This document shows positions 6,217-12,746 of a stretch of DNA of 12,746 nucleotides, piece after piece. The stretch is from an uncultured Clostridia bacterium. Its GTDB lineage: Bacteria; Bacillota; Clostridia; Oscillospirales; CAG-382. Both the position numbers and the translations under genes were made by a program. The stretch is from contig CAMZED010000039.1 in the NCBI GenBank assembly GCA_947305675.1, positions 1 to 12,746 of the forward strand, written 5' to 3'. Under the pieces are notes generated by a model that searched no databases, was not told where the DNA came from, and saw only the letters and a program-made list of their open reading frames with translations. How positions within the stretch are numbered: the first letter of the stretch is position 1; each line of letters opens with the position of its first letter.

Positions 6217-7808
6217 TGTATATCATAATTTACGATTTCGGGACAAGCAGCTTAAAGACCTGTCTCTTCGACGTCGGCGAGAAGATCACGCTCGCGGCGG
6301 CGTCAAACGCTTCCTACGGGCTTCGTATCCTTGAAAACGGCGGCGCCGAGCAGGACACCGACGAATGGTGGCAGGCTGTCTGCAAAACAACAAGAGAACT
6401 TTTTGATAAAACGAATGTCACACCCGACGAGGTTTCCGGGCTTGCCTTCTGCGCGCAGATGCAGGGCGTCGTTCTCGTCGACGAAAACGGGAAGGCGCTC
6501 CGTCCTGCGATGTGCTATATGGACAGCCGCGGCGTGAACGAATACAAAAACTGTATGGGAAAAGGGTTGGTCAAGGTCTCGGGATGCAGTCTTTACAAGC
6601 TCCTGCGCAATCTGCGCGTCAACTACGCCGGGTCGACCAGCGCGAAGGACCCGGTTTGGAAATACAAATGGGTCGAAAACAACGAGCCGGAGATATTCGC
6701 TCGTGTCGATAAATGGCTTGACGTGAGCGACTATCTTGTCTCCCGCTGTACCGGGAAGATCATAAGGACGGCGGATACCGCTTTTGCCACCTTCCTTTAC
6801 GATACACGCAAGGGCAAGGAGGGGTGGAACAAGGGCCTTTTGAAAATGTACAAGGTCAAACCGGAGCACATGCCGCCGATCATCGACTGCACCGATCTCG
6901 TCGGAGGTCTGACGGCAGAAGCGGCGCGCGACCTCGGGCTGAAAGAGGACACACCGGTTTTCGGCGGAGGCGGCGACACGACGTTCGTCAACATCGGCGC
7001 GGGGTGCGTTGAGCCGGGCGACACGCATATCTACGTCGGGACTTCCGGCTGGGTATCGACCTGTCTCGACTACCAGACGGTCGATATCAACGCGATGATC
7101 ACCGGCGTGCTGTCGGCAAACCGCGGGTACTTCAACTATTACGCCGAGTTGGAAACGGCGGGAAAGTGCTACGAATGGGTCAAAAATCACCTCGCGCTTG
7201 ACGAGATCAGTATTTACCTTGAGAAAACCGAGGTTACGGATGATTTTGAGAGCGAGTTCACCAGCCTGTACGACTTTATGTCCGCCGAGGTAAGCAAGGT
7301 ACCGCCCGGGGCGAACGGGGTTATCTTTACCCCGTGGCTTCACGGCAACCGCTGCCCGTTCGAGGACGCAAACGCCGCGGGGATGTTCTTCAATATAAAG
7401 ATCGACACCGGCAAACGGGATATGATCCGCGCCGTTCTGGAGGGTATCTGCTATCATCTGCGCTGGCTGCTCGAATGCGAGGCGAAAAAGGTGAAAACCT
7501 CCGACGTGATCCGCTTCGTGGGCGGCGGATCGCTGTCTCCCGTCATAAGCGGGATGCTCGCCGATATCACGGGCAGAACGGTAGAGACGATCGATAACGC
7601 CCAGGAGGTCGGCGCCATGGGATGCGCGATCGTCGTCGCCGCCGGGCTGACGGGAGATGACGTAAAATCCGCGTCCCGCCGCCTTGTGAAAGCCGCTCAT
7701 ACATATTATCCCGATCCGGGAAACAAAGAGATCTACGAACGCAACTATAAAGTATTCAAGAATCTTTACAGATCCAACGCCGAAAACTTCAGACGCCTGA
7801 ACGGTTGA
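6216..7808 (+). CDS. FGGY-family carbohydrate kinase (xylulokinase-like)
   Basis: This 530-residue protein has the two-domain FGGY layout. The N-terminal phosphate loop is YDFGTSSLK (6-14). CAQMQG (79-84) sits where xylulokinases have SGQMHG, and YMDSRG (101-106) matches their WNDQR region. FGGGGDT (249-255) carries the probable catalytic base D254. A GTSGW motif and a C-terminal nucleotide-binding GGGS (436-439) complete the fold. It should transfer the ATP gamma-phosphate to a sugar, polyol or related compound in the cytoplasm. The His-to-Gln change in the substrate motif argues against a plain D-xylulose assignment. Translation is coupled to the transporter (ATG shares the A of its TAA; GGAG at 6204-6207). 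No isomerase, ABC sugar permease or other catabolic gene is adjacent, which is unusual for this family. General family assignment is firm; substrate is unknown. Confidence 0.88.
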   Translation: MYIIIYDFGTSSLKTCLFDVGEKITLAAASNASYGLRILENGGAEQDTDEWWQAVCKTTRELFDKTNVTPDEVSGLAFCAQMQGVVLVDENGKALRPAMCYMDSRGVNEYKNCMGKGLVKVSGCSLYKLLRNLRVNYAGSTSAKDPVWKYKWVENNEPEIFARVDKWLDVSDYLVSRCTGKIIRTADTAFATFLYDTRKGKEGWNKGLLKMYKVKPEHMPPIIDCTDLVGGLTAEAARDLGLKEDTPVFGGGGDTTFVNIGAGCVEPGDTHIYVGTSGWVSTCLDYQTVDINAMITGVLSANRGYFNYYAELETAGKCYEWVKNHLALDEISIYLEKTEVTDDFESEFTSLYDFMSAEVSKVPPGANGVIFTPWLHGNRCPFEDANAAGMFFNIKIDTGKRDMIRAVLEGICYHLRWLLECEAKKVKTSDVIRFVGGGSLSPVISGMLADITGRTVETIDNAQEVGAMGCAIVVAAGLTGDDVKSASRRLVKAAHTYYPDPGNKEIYERNYKVFKNLYRSNAENFRRLNG

Positions 7809-7876
7809 CGTCCGGCGGCAAACGCGATCCGTATTGTATATAATGCTTCAGATCAATTAACAGGAGGAATGATAAA

Positions 7877-8182
7877 ATGGCACTGAATCTGACGACAAAA
7901 AAAGAAGGCTCCGCCCTCGCGGTGGCTCTGGAGGGAGAACTCAACACGACGACCGCGCCCGAACTCAAAGACCTGCTCGATAAGAGCATCCCGGAGACAG
8001 ACACTCTGTCTCTCGATTTCGCGGGGTGCGACTTCGTTTCGTCCGCGGGTCTTCGCGTCCTGCTCAACACTTACAAGAGCATGAAGGCAAAAAACGGCGC
8101 GATGGAACTGTTTAACATCGGTCCGAGCTTCAAAGAGGTCCTGAATATCACCGGGCTCGACGCCGTGTTCGACATTAAGTGA
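7877..8182 (+). CDS. STAS-domain anti-anti-sigma-type protein
   Basis: This 101-residue protein is a single STAS domain of the SpoIIAA/RsbV type and usual length. The beta strand LSLDFAGCDFV (44-54) leads into SSAGLRVLL (55-63), the conserved loop and helix whose serine is phosphorylated in the family; S55 or S56 is the candidate. Known STAS antagonists are phosphorylated by an RsbW-type kinase, dephosphorylated by a SpoIIE/RsbU phosphatase, and bind the kinase when unphosphorylated. Both partner domains are encoded just upstream, the kinase-like one fused to a transporter. The start has a strong AGGAGGA about 8 bases upstream. A 68-base gap with a TATAAT-like sequence (7839-7844) separates it from the sugar kinase, so some independent expression is possible, though no -35 fits. 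Confidence 0.9.
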   Translation: MALNLTTKKEGSALAVALEGELNTTTAPELKDLLDKSIPETDTLSLDFAGCDFVSSAGLRVLLNTYKSMKAKNGAMELFNIGPSFKEVLNITGLDAVFDIK

Positions 8183-8207
8183 TAAGCGTTTGGCTGAAGG
8201 TAAGAAT

Positions 8208-8834
8208 ATGAACGTATATGATTTCGACGGCACGATCTATTACCCGGACTGCGCCATCAGTTTTGCGCTTTGGTGCATGAACCGACACCCCTCTTTGTGG
8301 TTCACGTTTTTCCCGAAGGCCCTCAAAAGTATGATCGGGCACAAGCTCGGCAAGGTGCCGCGCTATGTGATGGAACGCACGTTTTTCAGTTTTCTCTGCA
8401 AGGTCGACGATTTCGACGAGCAGATCGAAAAATTCTGGGACAAGCACGAAAAACACGTCTCCGCCTGGTATCTCGCCCAGAAAAAGCCCGACGATCTCAT
8501 CATCAGCGCCTCTCCGAAGTGCATCATCGAGCCGATCGCCAAACGGCTCGGCGTGAACTGTATGGCGTCCGACTACGACCGGGAGGTCGGCGCGTTCGTC
8601 GACAACCTGATGTACGCGCGGGAAAAAGCGGCGTATATCTTCGATCAGGGCTTCCCGGAGATCGAGAATTTTTATTCGGATTCTCTCGCGGACACGCCGA
8701 TGGCGCTCTGCGCGGAAAAGGCGCATCTTATCACCGACAAGGCGCAAAAGGTGAACGATTGGCCGAAGCTCGATGTCGAAACGCTCAAGAAAGTGCACGA
8801 AAAGATCGACTCCGGCTGGTCGGTACACCTTTAA
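8208..8834 (+). CDS. HAD-superfamily (IB-like) phosphatase
   Basis: About 208 residues. Motif I is VYDFDGTIY at the extreme N terminus, with the nucleophile Asp and the second Asp two residues later. Motif II is LIISASPK (about residues 93-100). Motif III is FYSDSLADTPM (about 149-159), with the Mg2+-binding Asp. The helical cap between motifs I and II and the SDS-D motif III fit subclass IB, which contains phosphoserine phosphatase-like and phosphatidylglycerophosphatase-like enzymes that hydrolyse small phosphate monoesters. The substrate is unknown; the product of the nearby FGGY kinase is one possibility. I choose ATG 8208 rather than the upstream in-frame TTG 8190, because GAAGG (8196-8200) lies 7 bases before 8208 and motif I then begins directly. 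It starts 25 bases after the STAS stop and probably ends the operon. Confidence 0.85.
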   Translation: MNVYDFDGTIYYPDCAISFALWCMNRHPSLWFTFFPKALKSMIGHKLGKVPRYVMERTFFSFLCKVDDFDEQIEKFWDKHEKHVSAWYLAQKKPDDLIISASPKCIIEPIAKRLGVNCMASDYDREVGAFVDNLMYAREKAAYIFDQGFPEIENFYSDSLADTPMALCAEKAHLITDKAQKVNDWPKLDVETLKKVHEKIDSGWSVHL

Positions 8835-8877
8835 TCCGCCCGGAAAGCCGAAACGCGCGGCAGACGCAAAAGCGCCG

Positions 8878-9018
8878 ATCTCACGCTTCATAAATGAAGA
8901 AAGAACGGGCGGCGGCATCGAATTATCGATAACGAAAGAGATTGCGGAAATGAGAATACTGCTTGCCGAAGACGAATAATGAATTGTTATCGAGGAATAT
9001 ATCCAAAAGGAGACTGTT
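8878..9018 (+). pseudogene. Decayed two-component remnant: kinase G-box joined to receiver start
   Basis: One frame reads RFINEERTGGGIELSITKEI, which resembles the G2/ATP-lid end of an OmpR-partner histidine kinase (consensus around TGGTGLGLSITKEI). It continues directly into MRILLAEDE (8950-8976), the classic N terminus of a response regulator. TAA and TGA follow (8977-8982), and the same frame resumes as IVIEEYIQKETVV, which matches the usual first helix of a receiver. Most of the kinase end and most of the receiver are absent, so an internal deletion and decay fit best. The remnant abuts the lipoprotein gene, and its last codons overlap that gene's ribosome binding site. It is short and judged by eye; chance resemblance of the kinase part cannot be excluded, while the receiver part is more convincing. 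Confidence 0.5.
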
Positions 9019-9020
9019 GT

Positions 9021-10664
9021 ATGAAAAAAATCGTTTCAATCATTCTTTCGATTATGATGATTGCAACACTTTCAGCCTGCGGGACTGCCGTCACCGATTC
9101 CGGAACATCGGGAACGGTAAGCGGAGAAGCCGAAGCGGTGGTAGATCAGAACATCTCCGCACAGGAGGCGACCGGAACGTTTGAAATGACAACGGAGGAC
9201 GGAACGTTTTCAAATTCCGGAAACATATATACCGTCACCTCAGCCGGAACTTACACGGCGACCGGCCTTCTTGAAGGACAGATCGTCATTTCCGCCGGCG
9301 AAGACGACGAAGTCGTTTTAGAGCTTTCCGGCGCGACGATCAAAAACGGAACCGACTCCCCGATCAAGGTACTCTCCGCGGGCGACGTCGATATATCCGC
9401 TAAAAAAGGAACTGAAAACGTTGTAAACGATACGCGAAGCGCTAAAACGACTGATGATGCCGATCAGGGCGAAGGCGCGATCTACGCAAACTGCGATCTG
9501 AAGATCAAAGGCTCGGGGACGCTTGTCGTCAACGCGTCGTATAACAACGGTATCCACACAACGAAGGATCTGACCGTTCAAAAACTTTCATTAAAAGTGA
9601 ACGCTTACAGCAACGCTCTCAAAGGCAACGATTCGATCAGCGTAATAAGCGGAACGATCGTCGCCATTTCAACAAACGGCGACGGCTTAAAGACCGAAAA
9701 CACGGATGTCAATAAAAACGGCGTCACAAGGGGGAATATAACTGTTTCCGGCGGAACGGTCACCGTTTACGCGGCGGGAGACGGCATACAGGCGGCGCAC
9801 AACTTCGAAATGACGACAGGCGAAGAAGGTACTGCCCCGACAGTTACGGTCTATACCGGTTCGTACAGCGGATACACGGCTTCCGGCGCTTCGACGACTT
9901 CATACAAAGGCGTTAAGGTTCAGAACGAACTGAATATCAAAGACGGTACGATCACTCTGCAAACCTATGACGACGGACTCCACGCGGATTACGGTACTTC
10001 ATTTGACGATGGAACAAAAGGTCAGGGAACTATAAACGTTTCGGGCGGAGCGGTCAATATGAACGTTTACGCGCCGGAAAACAAGACTGCCGGCGGACGT
10101 CAGGGCCCCGGAGGCTGGGGCGGACAACAGTCCGTTATCGGAGCGGACGCGATCCACGCGGATAACGTGCTGAACATCTCCGGCGGCGTCATCAACATCG
10201 ACAGCGCATATGAAGGGCTTGAGGCAAACGTGATCAACGTATCAGGCGGTAAAACTACCGTTGCGGCGAACGACGACGGCGTCAACGCCACAAAGGGCAA
10301 TTCCACCGCGCTTATAAACGTGACAGGCGGTTATCTCGACGTGACGGTCTCGCCGAGCGGCGATACCGACGGTATCGACAGCAACGGAACGTATCAGCAA
10401 ACCGGCGGCGTTGTGATTACCAGAGGTCCGAACAGTGATATGTCGGCGGCAATCGACGCGGACGGCTCCGTCAGCATTTCTGGCGGCACGCTGATCGTTC
10501 TCGGCTACGGCAGAGTCAGTACGAGCGGAAACGTTAAAACCGTTTCGCTTTCGCTGCATTCTTCGGGAAGCCATACGGTAACGGTCGACGGTACGTCATA
10601 TACCTTCACCAACGCTTACTCCTACGGCGCCACGACCTGCTATAGCGATGCGACCGTTTCGTAA
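9021..10664 (+). CDS. Cthe_2159-family beta-helix lipoprotein (carbohydrate-binding)
   Basis: About 547 residues. A lipoprotein signal peptide, with KK then a hydrophobic stretch, ends in the lipobox LSAC with lipidated Cys20, so the protein is anchored outside the membrane. The mature part is built of repeating short strands with Ile/Val, Asn, Gly and Asp turns (for example ISGGVINIDS, INVSGGKTTV, INVTGGYLDV, VSISGGTLIV), the pattern of a right-handed beta-helix. This and motifs such as EGAIYANCDLKIKGSG and GDGLKTEN fit the family typified by Clostridium thermocellum Cthe_2159, reported to bind cellulose or pectin-like glycans. A Gly/Gln/Trp-rich insert (GPGGWGGQQ) lies around residue 365. 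I choose ATG 9021 rather than 8979, because AAAGGAGA (9006-9013) precedes it and the signal peptide begins there. CotH- or VTC-domain genes, which I believe can accompany this family, are not visible here. Confidence 0.85.
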   Translation: MKKIVSIILSIMMIATLSACGTAVTDSGTSGTVSGEAEAVVDQNISAQEATGTFEMTTEDGTFSNSGNIYTVTSAGTYTATGLLEGQIVISAGEDDEVVLELSGATIKNGTDSPIKVLSAGDVDISAKKGTENVVNDTRSAKTTDDADQGEGAIYANCDLKIKGSGTLVVNASYNNGIHTTKDLTVQKLSLKVNAYSNALKGNDSISVISGTIVAISTNGDGLKTENTDVNKNGVTRGNITVSGGTVTVYAAGDGIQAAHNFEMTTGEEGTAPTVTVYTGSYSGYTASGASTTSYKGVKVQNELNIKDGTITLQTYDDGLHADYGTSFDDGTKGQGTINVSGGAVNMNVYAPENKTAGGRQGPGGWGGQQSVIGADAIHADNVLNISGGVINIDSAYEGLEANVINVSGGKTTVAANDDGVNATKGNSTALINVTGGYLDVTVSPSGDTDGIDSNGTYQQTGGVVITRGPNSDMSAAIDADGSVSISGGTLIVLGYGRVSTSGNVKTVSLSLHSSGSHTVTVDGTSYTFTNAYSYGATTCYSDATVS

Positions 10665-10773
10665 TAAGGATTGTAAGAGGAATCGTTCATTACACCTTTG
10701 CTTGTAAAAACTTTTTTCGTTCAAATTGCCATTTGACATTTCCCGTCAGATGTGCTATTCAGAACGGTCACCG

Positions 10774-10811
10774 AAGATTCAGCGGCGGGAGCGATCCCGC
10801 CGCTGAATCTT
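10774..10811. terminator. Strong stem-loop terminator after the lipoprotein gene
   Basis: A perfect 17-base stem (10774-10790 with 10795-10811) closes on the loop gcga. The stem is GC-rich in its upper half (agcggcggga / tcccgccgct) and ends in CTTTTA on the plus strand. It lies 110 bases after the lipoprotein stop. The T-tract is short (TTTT), but the stem is exceptionally stable. The base of the arm carries AAG on the left, so some function on the minus strand is possible. Confidence 0.75.
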
Positions 10812-11158
10812 TTATGTAATTCGTTATAAGTTAACCGCACGCGCTTTGTAGGTTTGTCAATGATGTGAGACCGAAAAAACAAAGGACTGTTTTTCGGAAA
10901 AAGCAGCGCGGGGCGAAGCCCCGGTTAGAGGGCACCCAAAACACGCGGCAGTCAAAAGGCGGCAAGTTCAAGTTCGCGATGCATTTGAACGGGTGATTCT
11001 CGGTCCATAATCGCCATTGAAAAATTGTTGGAACGGTAAAGACAGCGCCTTATCCGGACCTGCAGATCGTGGAAAGAGAAGAAACGCAAACGCTTTCAGA
11101 AAAGCTCCCGAGCGTTTCCTTGACCGCGTTCAGCATTATGACTTTTAAGCGATCTATC
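10812..11158. other. Intergenic stretch without an intact gene; two small hairpins
   Basis: No credible gene with a start and ribosome binding site is seen on either strand. Two adjacent hairpins are present: ccgaaaaa (10871-10878) with tttttcgg (10890-10897), and cggggc (10909-10914) with gccccg (10918-10923) around gaa. A 50-codon open frame without a usable start runs from 11021 to about 11173 and reads in part TAPYPDLQIVEREETQTLSE; I do not recognise it, and it may be a gene fragment. The minus strand near 11012-10950 also opens with a short peptide (MAIMDRESPVQMHRELELAAF) before a stop. The whole looks like a zone of gene decay. Confidence 0.45.
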
Positions 11159-11187
11159 TTGATATTTATGTGATTGTATGATATAAT
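11159..11187 (+). promoter_or_regulatory. Near-consensus sigma-A promoter
   Basis: TTGATA (11159-11164) and TATAAT (11182-11187) are separated by exactly 17 bases, matching the vegetative consensus at 11 of 12 positions. It drives the frameshifted XRE remnant and, since no terminator intervenes, presumably the TetR-family gene behind it. Confidence 0.75.
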
Positions 11188-11218
11188 GCAATCAATCCAT
11201 TACGGTAGGAGTGCTTTC

Positions 11219-11436
11219 GTGGAAAAAGTATGCCATATTTGTTACGACAGACTTTGGAAACTGCCGAAAGATAACGTATTATGAAGAAAGATCGTCAGAA
11301 AATTTCCCGGCTTTCATCCAATGTTATTACAAAAACTGGCAAATGCGGATCCGTTACATTTGAAACGCTTTCTATAATATGCATTGCTATGCAATGCGGA
11401 ATTCCGGATATCGCGGGAATCAAACGGGAGAAATGA
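11219..11436 (+). pseudogene. Frameshifted small Cro/C1-type HTH regulator remnant
   Basis: GTG at 11219, preceded by AGGAG (11207-11211), opens VEKVCHICYDRLWKLPKDNV and stops at 11282-11284. The reading then continues in another frame from ATG 11281: MKKDRQKISRLSSNVITK, then TFETLSIICIAMQC and IPDIAGI, ending at TGA 11434-11436. Together the parts match, in order, the small Cro/C1 family that begins with YDRLWKLLIDK-like sequence, then MKKxDL, a recognition helix SSNxxxKLGK, and LxxICxALxCxIxDI. A one-base indel near 11276-11284 explains the break. The consensus LGK is degraded to TGK, supporting decay. The intact promoter and ribosome site remain, and the TetR gene starts 5 bases after the remnant's stop. 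Two short separate peptides are a less likely alternative. Confidence 0.65.
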
Positions 11437-11440
11437 TAAA

Positions 11441-11998
11441 ATGGCAAACTTCACTAAAAAGGCAATCGAAGCCTCATTCATAAAACTTTTGACGGAACGA
11501 CCGCTTTCTCAAATCACCGTCAAGGATATCGTGACTGACTGCGGAATAAACCGTAATACTTTTTATTATTATTTCGAAGATGTTCCGAAATTAATCGAAA
11601 CCGTCGTTGAGGAGGATGCCGCCGCGATCATCCAAACATATCCTACGGTTGACAATTTCGGAGATTGTCTGCAAGCTGTGCTTGATACAGCCTTGTCTAA
11701 AAAACGGGCGGTTTTGCACATCTATCATTCGGTAAATCGCAATATTTATGAAATGTATCTTTGGAAAGTTTGCGATTATGCCATCGAAACGTATCTGTCC
11801 GCTGTACTAAAGGGACATAAAATTAAAGAAAACGATTTGAATATCATGAAAAATTATTATTCCAGTTTGGGATTCGGAATCGTTTCAAACTGGTTAAGGA
11901 ACGATATGAGCGACGATATCCGTTCTGATGTTGTACGACTTATGGATATCAAAAAAGGAATGCTCAAGGAAATGATCGAACGTTGCGAAGAAGTGTAA
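11441..11998 (+). CDS. TetR/AcrR-family transcriptional regulator
   Basis: About 185 residues. Residues 1-50 are the TetR helix-turn-helix: TKKAIEASFIKLLTERPLSQ, then ITVKDIVTDCGINRNTFYYYF, with the hallmark TFYYYF recognition-helix end. The remainder is an all-helical ligand/dimer domain resembling the DhaS-like C-terminal type. I choose ATG 11441 over the upstream in-frame ATG 11384, because GGAG (11427-11430) precedes it and the residues before it belong to the frameshifted HTH remnant read in another frame. It is visibly more A+T-rich than the central operon. The gene probably depends on the promoter at 11159-11187. The downstream membrane gene, separated by a palindrome and terminator, is a plausible target. 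The ligand is unknown. Confidence 0.88.
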   Translation: MANFTKKAIEASFIKLLTERPLSQITVKDIVTDCGINRNTFYYYFEDVPKLIETVVEEDAAAIIQTYPTVDNFGDCLQAVLDTALSKKRAVLHIYHSVNRNIYEMYLWKVCDYAIETYLSAVLKGHKIKENDLNIMKNYYSSLGFGIVSNWLRNDMSDDIRSDVVRLMDIKKGMLKEMIERCEEV

Positions 11999-12000
11999 AG

Positions 12001-12027
12001 TCAGACAAATAACTGTAATTTGTCTGA
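12001..12027. promoter_or_regulatory. Perfect 10-bp-arm palindrome, candidate TetR operator
   Basis: tcagacaaat (12001-12010) and atttgtctga (12018-12027) are exact reverse complements separated by 7 bases. The centre-to-centre spacing puts the arms on the same face of DNA. There is no T-run, and a separate terminator follows. It starts 2 bases after the TetR stop and lies about 120 bases before the DUF308 gene. It could be an operator or an RNA stem stabilising the 3' end; the DNA alone does not decide. Confidence 0.4.
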
Positions 12028-12043
12028 AATTCAGCCGAATCGC

Positions 12044-12079
12044 CCCCGATGCCTGAAAATCAGGCATCGGGGCTTTTTT
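12044..12079 (+). terminator. Rho-independent terminator after the TetR-family gene
   Basis: A 12-base perfect stem, ccccgatgcctg (12044-12055) with caggcatcgggg (12061-12072), has the loop aaaat and is followed by C and six Ts (12074-12079). This is a textbook intrinsic terminator 45 bases after the TetR stop. Confidence 0.9.
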
Positions 12080-12107
12080 GTCCGTATATAAAACGGCGGC
12101 AAAAAAC

Positions 12108-12113
12108 TATAAT
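12108..12113 (+). promoter_or_regulatory. Putative -10 element for the DUF308 gene
   Basis: A perfect TATAAT lies 36 bases before the ATG at 12150 and just after the terminator. The 16-18 base position upstream (around 12084-12090, gtatata) is a poor -35, so activity may be low or regulated. Confidence 0.45.
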
Positions 12114-12149
12114 ACCGACAGCAGAATTATCAAGGGAGGTCCGCAATCA

Positions 12150-12746
12150 ATGAAAATGCGTTCAGTCGTTCCTATGCGTATTGCCAAGATCGGATATATT
12201 ATCACGTCGGTACTGTTTTGCATAGTAGGGATCCTGTTTATTGCAATGCCGGAAATATCGACACGAATTGTCGGGGTCGGTATCGGCGCTGTGACGATAG
12301 TTTTCGGCATCGCAAAACTGATCGGCTATTTTTCCAAGGATCTGTACCGGTTGGCGTTTCAGTTTGATCTGGAATTCGGGATCATTATGGTCGTGTTGGG
12401 GACGGTCGTTCTTTTCCATCCCGAAAACCTGATGGCTTTCATTGCCGCCGCTTTCGGTATTGCCATCCTGTTTGACGGTCTGTTCAAAACTCAGATCGCG
12501 CTGGACGCCAAACGCTTCGGCATCAAAGATTGGTGGCTTATTCTTTCCCTGGCGATCCTTGCGGGCATTGTAGGCGTTGCACTTGTTTTTGATTCCGCCT
12601 TCGGCGCAGGAGTGTTGTCCGTTTTGATGGGCGCGGCGCTTTTTTCCGAAGGACTCCTTAACCTCTATACCGTTATCAGGACGGTCTTGATAGTCAAAAA
12701 CCAGGCGCCGGATTTTGTTGAGACAGATACATTTGATTTTTTCGAA
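12150..12746 (+). CDS. HdeD/DUF308-family membrane protein (runs off window)
   Basis: The first 199 codons are present with no stop. About six hydrophobic segments appear in pairs (residues 12-32, 36-54, 70-87, 91-108, 128-145 and 148-168), with short repeated elements such as a turn followed by G(I/V)G or (A/G)F(G/S), the pattern of the DUF308 repeat found in HdeD-like proteins. HdeD in Escherichia coli is an acid-resistance membrane protein; the role in clostridia is unknown. AGGGAGG (12133-12139) lies about 10 bases upstream of the ATG. A second ATG at 12156 is possible. A C-terminal acidic tail begins (ETDTFDFFE) at the window edge. The pairing with a TetR-family regulator suggests stress- or ligand-responsive control. 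Confidence 0.8.
   Translation, partial: MKMRSVVPMRIAKIGYIITSVLFCIVGILFIAMPEISTRIVGVGIGAVTIVFGIAKLIGYFSKDLYRLAFQFDLEFGIIMVVLGTVVLFHPENLMAFIAAAFGIAILFDGLFKTQIALDAKRFGIKDWWLILSLAILAGIVGVALVFDSAFGAGVLSVLMGAALFSEGLLNLYTVIRTVLIVKNQAPDFVETDTFDFFE

Noticed and set aside
6303..7700. Long minus-strand open frame opposite the FGGY kinase
   Set aside because: It has no ribosome site or recognisable motif. The plus strand encodes a clear FGGY protein.
7805..7844. TTGACG plus TATAAT as a promoter for the STAS gene
   Set aside because: The two elements are 28 bases apart, far outside the working range, and no other -35 fits.
10733..10761. TTGACA, 17 bases, then TGC-TATTCA as a promoter for a small RNA ending at the 10811 hairpin
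   Set aside because: The -10 matches poorly (3 of 6), and the transcript would be only about 45 bases, mostly the terminator stem. Chance is a sufficient explanation.

Overview
The window looks like chromosomal DNA from an anaerobic Firmicute of the class Clostridia, probably a gut or rumen lineage. This rests on gene content and style: clostridial multi-pass sensor domains, AGGAGG-type ribosome binding sites, a Cthe_2159-family lipoprotein, and roughly even base composition with A+T-rich intergenic regions. It is an inference; there is no rRNA or other taxonomic marker. I see no tRNA, rRNA, CRISPR array or intact mobile element.

Left part (1-2842). Two overlapping minus-strand genes for small membrane proteins (the second cut by the window edge) diverge from a plus-strand two-component pair. 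The response regulator has reversed architecture (XRE-type helix-turn-helix first, receiver second). It overlaps by 4 bases a LytS-like membrane histidine kinase. The divergent intergenic region holds a 21-bp perfect palindrome and a 14-bp direct repeat with 21-bp spacing.

Centre (2843-8834). Five genes on the plus strand form a likely operon: a membrane-anchored SpoIIE/RsbU-type PP2C phosphatase; a MATE transporter fused to a C-terminal RsbW/SpoIIAB-like ATPase domain; an FGGY sugar kinase whose start overlaps the transporter stop by one base; a stand-alone STAS (anti-anti-sigma type) protein; and a HAD-IB-like phosphatase. Phosphatase, HATPase and STAS are the three parts of a partner-switching circuit, but no sigma factor gene is present and the kinase-like part is attached to a transporter. 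The most interesting reading is a partner switch acting on a transporter and coupled to sugar-type metabolism. The HATPase part has lost several consensus ATP-binding residues, so it may be a STAS-docking pseudokinase.

Right part (8835-12746). A decayed two-component remnant (histidine-kinase G-box joined to a response-regulator N terminus with in-frame stops) leads into a lipoprotein with a Cthe_2159-type beta-helix, which ends at a strong terminator. About 400 bases without an intact gene follow, containing hairpins. Next come a near-consensus promoter, a frameshifted remnant of a small Cro/C1-type regulator, a TetR-family regulator, a 10-bp-arm palindrome, a terminator, and the start of an HdeD/DUF308 membrane protein that runs off the window.
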